The notes below the pieces were generated by a model that was given only the letters and a program-made list of their open reading frames with translations, was not told the origin of the DNA and made no database searches. Source: UBA10646 sp046296295 (GTDB lineage Bacteria; Bacteroidota; Bacteroidia; Chitinophagales; Chitinophagaceae). From it: a stretch of DNA of 64,000 nucleotides. The stretch lies in assembly GCA_046296295.1 (NCBI GenBank), contig JBKBLG010000007.1, forward strand, positions 62,001-126,000, read 5' to 3'. This document shows, piece by piece, positions 49,651 to 58,392 of this stretch; position 1 is the first letter of the stretch, and the number at the start of each line of letters is the position of its first letter. Made by a program: the position numbers and the translations under genes.

Positions 49651-52194
49651 ATGGATAATAACTTTTCAGCTCAGGTAAAAGAAATCATATCCTTCAGTAG
49701 GGAAGAAGCACTACGGTTGGGTAACGATTTCATTGGAACGGAGCACCTGCTCCTCGGCCTGATAAGGGATGGAGATAATACAGCCATTAAAGTACTTAAG
49801 CGGCTCCGTATCGATTTGTACGAGCTAAGAAAAGAAATTGAAATGGCTGTGAAAGATAAAACCGGAAAAAATATTGCTAACATTAATAGCCTTCCACTCA
49901 CGAAACAAGCTGAAAAGGTAATTCGTGTAACAGTGTTAGAGGCAAAGGCTTTGAAGAGTCCTTTGGTGGAAACAGAGCATTTAATGCTTTCTATTCTAAA
50001 AAATAAAGAAAATATAGCTACCCAAATTTTGGGACAATTCGATGTTGATTACGATGTTTTCAGAAATGAAATAGGCATGGTAAAAAGCAACGATATTAAA
50101 GCCGATTTTCCTGATGAGAACGATGAAGATTATGATGACAAAGGCTACGGACAGCAAAAAAATCCGGGCAGTGCTGGAGCCACCAAAGCTGCAGGTGCAA
50201 AAAGTAAAACGCCTGTATTAGATAATTTCGGTCGCGATATTACCAAAATGGCCGAAGCCGGAACACTCGATCCAATTGTTGGCCGCGAAGCCGAAATTGA
50301 GCGTGTGTCTCAAATTTTATCTCGCCGAAAGAAAAATAATCCGATCTTAATTGGTGAGCCTGGTGTTGGTAAAACTGCTATCGTAGAAGGTTTAGCACTA
50401 CGTATTGTGCAGCGAAAAGTAAGTCGTGTTTTATTTGATAAGCGTGTTATAAGCCTCGATCTTGCGGCCTTGGTAGCAGGTACAAAATACCGTGGCCAGT
50501 TTGAAGAACGCATGAAGGCAATTATGAACGAGCTTGAGAAAAACCGTGATGTGATTCTCTTTATCGATGAAATACATACCATTGTTGGTGCAGGTGGTGC
50601 TAGTGGCTCATTAGATGCTAGCAACATTTTTAAACCAGCTTTGGCTCGTGGTGAATTGCAATGTATTGGCGCTAGTACACTCGATGAATACCGCATGTAT
50701 ATTGAAAAAGATGGTGCATTAGATCGTCGTTTTCAAAAGGTAATGGTAGAACCACCAAGTGTAGAAGAAACCATTCAAATACTTACAAATATCAAAAGTA
50801 AGTACGAAGATTATCACAACGTTGCTTACGACGAAGCAGCAATCGAAGCTTGCGTAAAACTAAGCGACCGTTACATGACAGACAGATTGCTACCCGATAA
50901 GGCAATTGATGTACTAGACGAAGTTGGTGCCCGCGTACACCTTAAAAATATCAACGTTCCTGAGAATATACTTGAGCTTGAAAAGCAAATTGAAGATATT
51001 AAGCAAGAGAAAAACCGTGTGGTTAAAAGTCAACGGTTTGAAGAAGCTGCGGCACTACGCGATAAAGAAAAACGTTTAGGCGAAGAGTTAGAAACTGCCA
51101 AGCGTACTTGGGAAGAAGAAAGTAAGCACAAACGCTTTCCTATTGGTGAAGAAGATATTGCCGAGGTAATTAGTATGATGACAGGCATTCCGGTGAAGCG
51201 AATGGTAGAAGCAGAAACAGAAAAGCTTCGCAAAATGTCTGACGATATGAAAGGCATGGTAATCGGACAAGATGAAGCTATCTCTAAGGTTGTAAAAGCC
51301 ATTCAGCGTAATAGGGTTGGTTTGAAAGATCCTAAAAAGCCAATAGGTACTTTTATTTTCTTAGGTCCAACGGGTGTTGGTAAAACTGAGTTAGCTCGCA
51401 GTTTGGCGCGTCATATGTTTGATAGTGAAGATGCCTTGATTCGTATCGACATGAGTGAGTACATGGAAAAATTCACGGTGAGCCGACTTATTGGTGCACC
51501 TCCGGGTTATGTTGGTTACGAAGAGGGTGGGCAGCTTACTGAAAAAGTACGTCGTAAGCCTTACAGCGTAATACTTTTAGATGAAATTGAAAAGGCACAC
51601 CCCGATATCTACAACATTTTATTGCAAGTGTTAGACGATGGCCAGCTTACCGATGGTTTGGGGCGTAAAATTGATTTCAAGAATACGCTCATTATCATGA
51701 CTTCTAACATTGGCGTTCGTCAATTGAAAGAGTTTGGTGATGGTGTAGGTTTTGCAACAGCAGCACGCATTCAAAATCAAGAAGAGAATAACAAAGCTGT
51801 GATTGAAAAAGCTTTGAAACGTACCTTCTCTCCAGAGTTTTTAAACCGTATCGATGATGTCATTATTTTCAATGCACTCAGCAAAGAAAATATCTTCAGC
51901 ATCATTGATATCATCATGAAGAATGTATACAAGCGTTTGCAAAACCTTGGTTATCAATTGGAGATTACATCTGAAGCTAAAGATTTTATTGCCGATAAAG
52001 GGTACGATGTTCAGTTTGGTGCAAGGCCGTTACACCGAGCTATACAGAAGTATTTAGAAGATCCTTTAGCAGAAGAAATTTTAAATATGAACATCAAGCA
52101 AGGCGATATACTTGTTGCCGATTTAGACAAAGAAAACAGTAAAATTTTCTTTACTATTAAATCTGCTACTACAACAGCTAGTATAGAAGAGTAG
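49651..52194 (+). CDS. clpC: ATP-dependent Clp protease ATPase subunit ClpC
   Basis: An 847-residue AAA+ unfoldase working with ClpP. Two Clp-N repeats (1-145), a linker, AAA-1 with GEPGVGKTA and VILFIDEIH, a UVR-type motif EEAAALRDKEKRL in the middle region, AAA-2 with GPTGVGKTELA and VILLDEIEKAH, and the Clp-D2 small domain. Full length with all Walker and sensor residues. Across its 2.5 kb no copy of the dispersed repeat occurs. Confidence 0.96.
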   Translation: MDNNFSAQVKEIISFSREEALRLGNDFIGTEHLLLGLIRDGDNTAIKVLKRLRIDLYELRKEIEMAVKDKTGKNIANINSLPLTKQAEKVIRVTVLEAKALKSPLVETEHLMLSILKNKENIATQILGQFDVDYDVFRNEIGMVKSNDIKADFPDENDEDYDDKGYGQQKNPGSAGATKAAGAKSKTPVLDNFGRDITKMAEAGTLDPIVGREAEIERVSQILSRRKKNNPILIGEPGVGKTAIVEGLALRIVQRKVSRVLFDKRVISLDLAALVAGTKYRGQFEERMKAIMNELEKNRDVILFIDEIHTIVGAGGASGSLDASNIFKPALARGELQCIGASTLDEYRMYIEKDGALDRRFQKVMVEPPSVEETIQILTNIKSKYEDYHNVAYDEAAIEACVKLSDRYMTDRLLPDKAIDVLDEVGARVHLKNINVPENILELEKQIEDIKQEKNRVVKSQRFEEAAALRDKEKRLGEELETAKRTWEEESKHKRFPIGEEDIAEVISMMTGIPVKRMVEAETEKLRKMSDDMKGMVIGQDEAISKVVKAIQRNRVGLKDPKKPIGTFIFLGPTGVGKTELARSLARHMFDSEDALIRIDMSEYMEKFTVSRLIGAPPGYVGYEEGGQLTEKVRRKPYSVILLDEIEKAHPDIYNILLQVLDDGQLTDGLGRKIDFKNTLIIMTSNIGVRQLKEFGDGVGFATAARIQNQEENNKAVIEKALKRTFSPEFLNRIDDVIIFNALSKENIFSIIDIIMKNVYKRLQNLGYQLEITSEAKDFIADKGYDVQFGARPLHRAIQKYLEDPLAEEILNMNIKQGDILVADLDKENSKIFFTIKSATTTASIEE

Positions 52195-52206
52195 TTTATG
52201 TTTACA

Positions 52207-52220
52207 CATTTACCGTAAGG
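52207..52220 (-). repeat. CCTTRCGGYAAA repeat copy 43
   Basis: Canonical copy 12 bases after the clpC stop and 18 bases from the 52239 hairpin. Confidence 0.9.
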
Positions 52221-52238
52221 TAATTATCGTTAAAAAAG

Positions 52239-52272
52239 AACAGAACGGTCGCCAATGGGCGACCGCTCTGTT
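52239..52272. terminator. 15-bp hairpin between convergent genes
   Basis: A GC-rich stem with one mismatch (AACAGAACGGTCGCC / GGCGACCGCTCTGTT) and an AATG loop, with A-rich and T-rich flanks. It separates clpC from the FadL-like gene. Confidence 0.75.
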
Positions 52273-52304
52273 TATAATTTCATGCTTTACTTACGCAAAT
52301 GTTT

Positions 52305-53837
52305 TTACAATTTCACGCCAATTGTGAGCATGGCAATACCCCGATTATTACGCCATTCGGCAAATGTGTTAGGCTTATCATTAAGTAAGTATGGAAAGCT
52401 AACATCTCTATTAATGAAATGAGCATACGTGAGGTCTATGAAAATGCCTTTGGTTCTTATACCTACGCCACCGCTTAATTGCATACGACTAGCATTTAAT
52501 GCTTTGCTACGATAAGGGCTACCAAAATGTGCAAAGCCGGCACGCACCATAATAGGGTCGAACTTTAGTTCTGCACCCACTTTAATATTGAAGTTGGCTT
52601 TGTAAATATCTTTAATAGCATCATTCACTACACGATAATAATTTTGAGCATCGGCATCGGCGTCGGTAGCTGCTGTAAAGCGAGTTGAGCCATGTGTTAC
52701 ATATTCTATATCGGCACTTATAAAGCCTCGTTGTTTTTTTGTATCATTGATATCTCGCAGCACAACACTTGCACTGCCTATAAAACGCCAAGGCGTAGTT
52801 TGATTGTATTCTCTTGTGCCAGCATTACCATTATTTAAAGCATCGCTTGTTTCAGATTTTACGCCTGCATATCCTTCGGTATCTGTAGTCATACTAGCTC
52901 TAATTTCATCCCTAAATCCAATGAGCGATGGTGTATGCAAGGCAAAACCTACTCTTACAAGTTGAGAAGCTTTATAAATCATACCCAAGCGGGCATTCAG
53001 GCCTACACCACTGCTTTTAAAGCGTTCATTAAAGATGAAGTAATTAAAATCATTGTTGCTGTTACCACTAATATCGCGTTCGCTGTATGTTAAATTACGT
53101 TGGTAGCTTACAATCGGAATACCAATACCGCCACCCAAATACAGCCTATCATCGTAGTTAGCACCATACGTAAAGTTAATTTCATGAATGCCGCCACGTT
53201 CAATAGCGTCGTACTCTTGTTGCACGCCTGTACTAATAGGAATAAGACTTTGGTATCCCAATAAGTTACCCGATGCATCTACATCTTTATCTACCAAATA
53301 AGTTCTAAAAGCTAGCGAACTACCAAAAATGTAATTGCTTAATGCAGCAATAGTATCGGCACGGTCACGCACTAATTCTTCAAGATATTGTTCGCTAAAA
53401 GAACTAGTACTGTTGAAGCCACGATATTGCACCCGATTGTTGAAACTGGCTAGTTGATTTACTGAAAGTGCAAAAGCACTACTAGTAGTTTTAGCATATT
53501 TACTATGCGAAGGTGTACCACTTACAAAGCCAATAGGGCCGTACAAAAAGGCATTTCTAGAATTACTTGTATCGCTACCGCGGTATTGCAGTTTATTATG
53601 GTTAAACTGCCAACCACCCGAAAACACAAATTCTGCGTTTTTGTACATGCCAATACCCGCAGGGTTAACATATGCAGCACTTATATCGCCACCAAGCGAA
53701 CCCATAACGCCACCTGCAGCCATGCTACGTGCCCCTGTAGTAGGTACATACCAACTACTACGTAGGGCATCTTGTGGGGTTTGTGCTTTAGATTGAATAG
53801 CCAGGGCGCAAGCCAAGGCCAAATACCATTGTTTCAT
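52305..53837 (-). CDS. FadL/OMPP1-type outer-membrane protein
   Basis: A 510-residue outer-membrane beta-barrel. Signal peptide MKQWYLALACALAIQSKAQ, then the FadL-like plug segment ARSMAAGGVMGSLGGDISAAYVNPAGIGM (Gly-rich, key NPAGIG) and alternating strands to the final MLTIGVKL. FadL-type channels take up long-chain fatty acids or other hydrophobic compounds. The similarity is at the level of plug and length; the substrate is unknown. Confidence 0.8.
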   Translation of the reverse strand: MKQWYLALACALAIQSKAQTPQDALRSSWYVPTTGARSMAAGGVMGSLGGDISAAYVNPAGIGMYKNAEFVFSGGWQFNHNKLQYRGSDTSNSRNAFLYGPIGFVSGTPSHSKYAKTTSSAFALSVNQLASFNNRVQYRGFNSTSSFSEQYLEELVRDRADTIAALSNYIFGSSLAFRTYLVDKDVDASGNLLGYQSLIPISTGVQQEYDAIERGGIHEINFTYGANYDDRLYLGGGIGIPIVSYQRNLTYSERDISGNSNNDFNYFIFNERFKSSGVGLNARLGMIYKASQLVRVGFALHTPSLIGFRDEIRASMTTDTEGYAGVKSETSDALNNGNAGTREYNQTTPWRFIGSASVVLRDINDTKKQRGFISADIEYVTHGSTRFTAATDADADAQNYYRVVNDAIKDIYKANFNIKVGAELKFDPIMVRAGFAHFGSPYRSKALNASRMQLSGGVGIRTKGIFIDLTYAHFINRDVSFPYLLNDKPNTFAEWRNNRGIAMLTIGVKL

Positions 53838-53873
53838 ACGATGGTTATATTATGATAGGCTAAAAAAGAAACG

Positions 53874-53887
53874 CCTTACGGCAAATG
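53874..53887 (+). repeat. CCTTRCGGYAAA repeat copy 44
   Basis: CGGC variant between the FadL-like gene and the lipoprotein gene. Confidence 0.9.
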
Positions 53888-53896
53888 AGGAATGGC

Positions 53897-54592
53897 TTAG
53901 TTACGGCCACCTCTGGCACCCCCCGCACTGCTACCGCTACTGCTAAAGCCGCCGCTGCGCCCCCCCGCACTGCTACTTGTAGTAGTGCCAGAACTGAATG
54001 AACGAACTGGTCGGTCGAAGCTGCTAGACTGTCCGTTGCTATTGCTAGGCGTAACAACTCTACGAACTAGCGTGCTAAAACTTGCTGGTTGGGTTTTAAA
54101 GTTGTAGTTGGTGTTACTAAATGTTTGGTTGGTGAATGCTCTAATATTGCTTGCTGTAGTAGTACCTAAACGAGGGTTTCTGAAAGTAGCAACCGTAATG
54201 AACGGATTATTCCCCCCCCAGCCATTGTAGTACACATAAGGGTTAATGTACCAATGGTTACAGCCACACCAACCTTGGCGTGTCCAGATATCGAAGCGGT
54301 TGGTAGCTGCTGTACTAAAATCGAAACGGCTATCGTGCCAATAATCAAAATCATCAATGCAACTCCAACGAGCACGGCTACGCACTTTCATGCGTAAGTA
54401 CCTGTTTTCATCGTTATTGCTAAGATAGGTGTTACGCTTGTTACTGCTGGTTTCGGTATATACGGCATCTTCGCTAGCTGCCGGACTGTAATATAAATCG
54501 TCGGGTGTTTGTGTGCTTTTGTAAGCGGTTGAGCAACTGGCCAACGTTAATACTAACATGCCTGCAAGTGTAATGTGTAACAATGGTTTCAT
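53897..54592 (-). CDS. lipoprotein with Gly/Ser tail, unknown
   Basis: A 231-residue lipoprotein (lipobox LTLASC) that I cannot assign. After the anchor come a segment DDLYYSPAASED, an Arg-rich part (YLRMKVRSRARW), an aromatic section rich in Trp and Tyr with Cys-x-Cys (GWCGCNHW), and a low-complexity Ser/Gly/Arg tail. ATG 54592 gives the leader; the open frame starts 17 codons upstream. Similar DDLYYSP lipoproteins occur in Chitinophagaceae by my recollection. Confidence 0.65.
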   Translation of the reverse strand: MKPLLHITLAGMLVLTLASCSTAYKSTQTPDDLYYSPAASEDAVYTETSSNKRNTYLSNNDENRYLRMKVRSRARWSCIDDFDYWHDSRFDFSTAATNRFDIWTRQGWCGCNHWYINPYVYYNGWGGNNPFITVATFRNPRLGTTTASNIRAFTNQTFSNTNYNFKTQPASFSTLVRRVVTPSNSNGQSSSFDRPVRSFSSGTTTSSSAGGRSGGFSSSGSSAGGARGGRN

Positions 54593-54644
54593 GACGTTAG
54601 GTTTTTCAATTAAAAAAGCAATAAAGCCGCTTACATTTGCCAAG

Positions 54645-54658
54645 CATTTACCGCAAGG
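54645..54658 (-). repeat. CCTTRCGGYAAA repeat copy 45
   Basis: TTGC variant, divergent spacer upstream of proS. Confidence 0.9.
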
Positions 54659-54763
54659 TTAAAATTGCAATAAATAATTGAAAAAAATTGTTAATCGGAA
54701 AAAGATTGTGTTAACAAGGTTGTAAAAACTAACAGTTGTTAATACACTCACTTAAGTACAAAT

Positions 54764-56242
54764 ATGAGTAAAGTAATAACGAGTAGAAAGGATGATTATA
54801 GCCAGTGGTATAACGACCTGGTAATAAAGGGTGGCCTCGCCGATTATAGTGCTGTACGAGGTTGTATGGTAATAAAACCTTACGGCTTTGGCTTATGGGA
54901 AAAAATGCGTGATGTATTAGATAAAATGTTCAAAGATACAGGTCATGTGAATGCTTATTTCCCGCTGTTTGTTCCGAAAAGCTTATTTGAAGCAGAGGAA
55001 AAAAACGCAGAAGGCTTTGCAAAAGAGTGTGCTGTAGTAACACACTATCGGTTAAAAAACGATCCTAACAATACTGGAAAACTCATTGTAGATCCTGAAG
55101 CTAAGTTAGAGGAAGAATTAGTGGTACGTCCTACAAGTGAGGCAATTATTTGGAACACCTACAAAGGTTGGATTCAGAGCTACAGAGATTTACCCATTTT
55201 AGTGAATCAGTGGGCTAATGTAGTACGTTGGGAAATGCGTACACGTTTGTTCTTACGTACAGCAGAATTTTTATGGCAAGAGGGGCATACGGCACATGCT
55301 TCTAAAGAAGAAGCTATCATTGAAACGAAGCAAATGTTAGATGTATATGCTCAATTTGCGGAAGAGTATATGGCAATGCCCGTTATTAAAGGTGTAAAAA
55401 CAGAAAGTGAACGCTTTGCTGGTGCAGAAGATACCTATTGTATTGAAGCATTAATGCAAGATGGAAAGGCTTTGCAAGCCGGTACGAGCCATTTCTTAGG
55501 TCAGAATTTTGCCAAAGCTTTTGACGTAAAATTTGCGGATAAAGAAAACAAGCTCGATTACGTGTGGGCAACCAGTTGGGGTGTTAGTACACGCCTTATT
55601 GGTGGCTTAGTAATGACGCATAGCGATGATGATGGTTTGGTACTTCCGCCACGTATTGCTCCATTGCAAGTGGTTATTGTACCAATTTATAAAGGCGAAG
55701 AACAAAAAGCCGCCATCGATACACGTGTAGCTACTATTGTAACTGCACTAAAGGCAAAAGGCATTAGTGTTAAGTACGACGATAGTGATAATCAGCGTCC
55801 GGGTTGGAAGTTTGCTGAGTATGAAATGAAAGGTGTACCAGTACGTGTTGCATTAGGTGCAAGAGATATTGAAAATGGTGTAGCTGAAGTAGCACGTAGA
55901 GATACCAAAGAAAAACAAAGTATGCCATTAGAAACACTTGCCGATAGCATAGAAACGCTGTTAGAAACAATTCAACAAAACTTATTTAATCGTGCAAAGG
56001 CATATCGAGATGCACATATTACACCTGTAGATACTTGGGATGATTTTGTAGCTACTTTAGAAACAAAAACAGGTTTTATTGCAGCACATTGGGATGGTAC
56101 AGCAGCTACAGAGGCTAAAATTAAGGAGTTGACAAAAGCAACCATTCGTTGTATTCCTCTCGATAATAAGCAAGAATCAGGAACTTGTATTTTAACGGGT
56201 AACCCTAGTACACAACGTGTTTTATTTGCGAAAGCGTATTAA
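54764..56242 (+). CDS. proS: prolyl-tRNA synthetase, archaeal/eukaryal type
   Basis: A 492-residue class II aaRS without the bacterial editing insert. Motif 2 region RTAEFLWQEGHTAH, TSWGVSTRLIGG as motif 3, then the anticodon-binding domain (VVIVPIYKG) and the zinc-like C-terminal domain ending LFAKAY; the terminal Tyr is typical of the archaeal-like ProS3 form. It charges tRNA-Pro. The only repeat-like site in it, CCTTACGG at 54878, is just the conserved PYGFG codons. Confidence 0.95.
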   Translation: MSKVITSRKDDYSQWYNDLVIKGGLADYSAVRGCMVIKPYGFGLWEKMRDVLDKMFKDTGHVNAYFPLFVPKSLFEAEEKNAEGFAKECAVVTHYRLKNDPNNTGKLIVDPEAKLEEELVVRPTSEAIIWNTYKGWIQSYRDLPILVNQWANVVRWEMRTRLFLRTAEFLWQEGHTAHASKEEAIIETKQMLDVYAQFAEEYMAMPVIKGVKTESERFAGAEDTYCIEALMQDGKALQAGTSHFLGQNFAKAFDVKFADKENKLDYVWATSWGVSTRLIGGLVMTHSDDDGLVLPPRIAPLQVVIVPIYKGEEQKAAIDTRVATIVTALKAKGISVKYDDSDNQRPGWKFAEYEMKGVPVRVALGARDIENGVAEVARRDTKEKQSMPLETLADSIETLLETIQQNLFNRAKAYRDAHITPVDTWDDFVATLETKTGFIAAHWDGTAATEAKIKELTKATIRCIPLDNKQESGTCILTGNPSTQRVLFAKAY

Positions 56243-56253
56243 TTAGATAAGCA

Positions 56254-56571
56254 ATGATTTTTTTGCATGCAATAAGCGACTGGCTAGCAGAACATATGTT
56301 AACATGCCCTTCCCTTAAATGGTTGGGTATTATTTGTCCGGGTTGTGGCATGCAGCGAAGTTTTATTGCTTTAATTGAGGGTAGGATATTAGACAGTTTA
56401 ACTTTGTATCCTGCGTTGTTGCCGTTGATAGGTTTAGGAATTGCTCTGGTTAGTTATTTATTACAACCAACTGCAATCAAAGCTAAAATCATTGTTGGGT
56501 TACAACTTATTTCCGGAATTATTATTATTGTAAATTATATTATTAAATTACACCAAAACCTAATTGTTTAA
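56254..56571 (+). CDS. DUF2752 membrane protein
   Basis: A 105-residue membrane protein with the DUF2752 signature CPGCGMQRSF at residues 29-38 and three TM segments. The function is unknown; the CxxC might bind metal or form a disulfide. It ends 1 base before the next gene, so the two are co-transcribed. It starts 11 bases after proS. Confidence 0.85.
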   Translation: MIFLHAISDWLAEHMLTCPSLKWLGIICPGCGMQRSFIALIEGRILDSLTLYPALLPLIGLGIALVSYLLQPTAIKAKIIVGLQLISGIIIIVNYIIKLHQNLIV

Positions 56572-56572
56572 C

Positions 56573-56914
56573 ATGGAACAACAAAATGTAATTCATCAAG
56601 ATCAAAGGGCACTACCCAATGGAACAGCATCTCTTGTATTAGGTATATTATCAATCGTTAGTTGTTTTTGCTACGGTATTGTTGGTATTATACTAGGGAT
56701 AGTTGGCTTAATACTTGCCAATAAAGATTTGAAGCTGTATCAAGCAAGTCCTGAGCTTTACACCGAAGGTTCATATAAAAATGTAAAAATAGGTCGTATT
56801 TGTAGCATCATCGGATTGGCACTTTCTTTTGTTTATCTAATATTGGTTATCGCTATAATTGCCTCCGTTGGCTTCGAAGCAATTAAAAATCCTGAAATGT
56901 TCATGAATAATTAA
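56573..56914 (+). CDS. CCC-motif/DUF4190-type membrane protein
   Basis: A 113-residue protein with a short polar N-terminus and two TM hairpins. The segment ASLVLGILSIVSCFCYGIVG..LGIVGLILA and the NVKIGRICSIIGLALS segment match the DUF4190/CCC pattern. It is commonly found with DUF2752 in Bacteroidota; the role is unknown. ATG 56573 is chosen; the open frame begins three codons earlier. Confidence 0.78.
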   Translation: MEQQNVIHQDQRALPNGTASLVLGILSIVSCFCYGIVGIILGIVGLILANKDLKLYQASPELYTEGSYKNVKIGRICSIIGLALSFVYLILVIAIIASVGFEAIKNPEMFMNN

Positions 56915-56933
56915 TTGTATTATTTCGTATTTC

Positions 56934-56964
56934 AAAAAAGAGTCTCTTTAGAGGCTCTTTTTTT
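56934..56964 (+). terminator. rho-independent terminator
   Basis: AAAAAGAGTCTC / GAGGCTCTTTTT stem with a TTTA loop and a T-run; repeat copy 46 is 16 bases downstream. Confidence 0.82.
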
Positions 56965-56980
56965 GTATGCATACCAGCCA

Positions 56981-56993
56981 CCTTACGGTAAAT
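56981..56993 (+). repeat. CCTTRCGGYAAA repeat copy 46
   Basis: Canonical copy between the terminator and the desaturase gene. Confidence 0.9.
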
Positions 56994-57036
56994 ACAAATT
57001 GCTAACTTTATTTAACCACAACGAATTGCACAAAGT

Positions 57037-57909
57037 ATGCCACAATTCCCTAACTTATTGCTACATGCTGTACCTGCTTTTGTAATATTGATTGCTGTTG
57101 AAGTGTTGTATGCTATCAAAATTCAAAAAGAACTTTATCAGGTTAAAGATACCGCCACAAGCATTGCTTTAGGGCTAGGTAATTTAATTACGGGATTTTT
57201 TACTAAAACGCTGATATTACTCATTTTCACCTGGCTTTATGAGCATCGACTATTTACTATAGATTATACCCTTTGGTGGGCTTGGATCCTATGTTTCTTT
57301 GCCGACGATTTTAGTTACTACTGGTTTCATAGGGTTAGCCATAGTGTACGTTGGTTTTGGGCTTCGCATGTAGTACATCATTCTTCAGCGTATTATAATT
57401 TAGCCGCTGCCTTACGGCAAACATGGACTGGCAATATTACAGGATCTTTTATATTTTGGACTTGGATGCCACTCATTGGTTTCCACCCGGCAATGGTGAT
57501 GTTGATGCAAAGTGTGAGCTTGCTTTATCAGTTTTGGATACATACAGAAACGGTAAACCGTTTTCCAAAATGGTTTGAATTAGTATTTAACACGCCATCG
57601 CATCACCGTGTACATCATGGTAGTGATATTGAATATTTAGACCGAAATCATGGTGGCACTTTAATTATCTGGGATAGGTTATTTGGAACATTTACGCAAG
57701 AGTATAAAAGACCCACTTATGGTTTAACTAAAAATGTTGCTACCTATAACCCCGTAAAAGTAGCTTTTCACGAGTGGATAAGAATGGCACATGATATTAA
57801 AAAAACAAATAGTGTCAAAAATTGGTTGAACTACATCATTCAACCACCAGGGTGGAGCCACGATGGTAGTACTAAAACCACTACTGAAATGCGAAATTCC
57901 TCATCTTAA
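57037..57909 (+). CDS. sterol desaturase/fatty-acid hydroxylase family protein
   Basis: A 290-residue integral membrane diiron oxygenase. Histidine boxes HRVSH, HVVHH and HHRVHH are present with four TM helices. Family members hydroxylate or desaturate sterols, carotenoids or fatty acids; the C-terminal helix suggests lipid modification at the inner membrane. The encoded LRQT within the HVVHH region (AALRQTW) is from repeat copy 47. Single gene. Confidence 0.87.
   Translation: MPQFPNLLLHAVPAFVILIAVEVLYAIKIQKELYQVKDTATSIALGLGNLITGFFTKTLILLIFTWLYEHRLFTIDYTLWWAWILCFFADDFSYYWFHRVSHSVRWFWASHVVHHSSAYYNLAAALRQTWTGNITGSFIFWTWMPLIGFHPAMVMLMQSVSLLYQFWIHTETVNRFPKWFELVFNTPSHHRVHHGSDIEYLDRNHGGTLIIWDRLFGTFTQEYKRPTYGLTKNVATYNPVKVAFHEWIRMAHDIKKTNSVKNWLNYIIQPPGWSHDGSTKTTTEMRNSSS
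57410..57421 (+). repeat. CCTTRCGGYAAA repeat copy 47
   Basis: CGGC variant encoding LRQT close to a catalytic His box of the desaturase. Confidence 0.8.
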
Positions 57910-57931
57910 CAAACCGTTTATAAAATTCATT

Positions 57932-57979
57932 TACGAAAAAAACGAATTCTCTCGTATATTGCTTACGAAATCAATCGTA
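57932..57979. promoter_or_regulatory. candidate BlaI-type operator, two TACGA/TCGTA dyads
   Basis: TACGA-N15-TCGTA at 57932-57956 and TACGA-N6-TCGTA at 57964-57979. The second dyad ends 2 bases before the ATG of the BlaI-like gene. The arrangement and location suggest autoregulation, as in bla/mec systems; I infer this from position and symmetry. Confidence 0.55.
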
Positions 57980-57981
57980 TT

Positions 57982-58365
57982 ATGAGTACTCCTATCAAGC
58001 CAACAGAAAGCGAATTAGAGATACTGCAGGTGTTATGGCAAAAAAACAACGCCACAGTACGTGAAGTGCACGAAGTTCTTAGCATGCATAAAGATAGTGG
58101 CTACACTACAACGCTCAAACTCATGCAAATCATGCACGACAAGGGTTTGGTAAGTAGAGATGATAGTAGTAAAACCCATGTGTATCGTCCGAATATCAGC
58201 AGAGAAGCTACACAACAGCAGTTACTTCATAAAATGATGAATACCCTTTTTGATGGTAATGCCACACAGATGGTAATGCAGGCACTAGGTACCCAAAAGC
58301 CATCGAACGATGAATTGCAAGCTATCGAAGAGCTAATTCAACAAATGAAACAAGCCAACTCCTAA
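57982..58365 (+). CDS. BlaI/MecI/CopY-family repressor
   Basis: A 127-residue winged-helix repressor. N-terminal ESELEILQVLWQKNNATVREV, then TTLKLMQIMHDKGLV matches the DNA-binding part, and a C-terminal dimer helix follows with a possible cleavage segment. In bla/mec systems such proteins repress their operon until a partner M56 protease cuts them. The partner is next (TAA 58365). Direct operator dyads are upstream. Confidence 0.9.
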   Translation: MSTPIKPTESELEILQVLWQKNNATVREVHEVLSMHKDSGYTTTLKLMQIMHDKGLVSRDDSSKTHVYRPNISREATQQQLLHKMMNTLFDGNATQMVMQALGTQKPSNDELQAIEELIQQMKQANS

Positions 58366-58392
58366 TTGTGGTCGCACCTAAACCTCAACTAC

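Noticed and set aside
54878..54891. CCTTACGGCTTTGG in proS as a repeat copy
   Set aside because: It encodes the conserved PYGFG of ProRS and lacks the GYAAA half.
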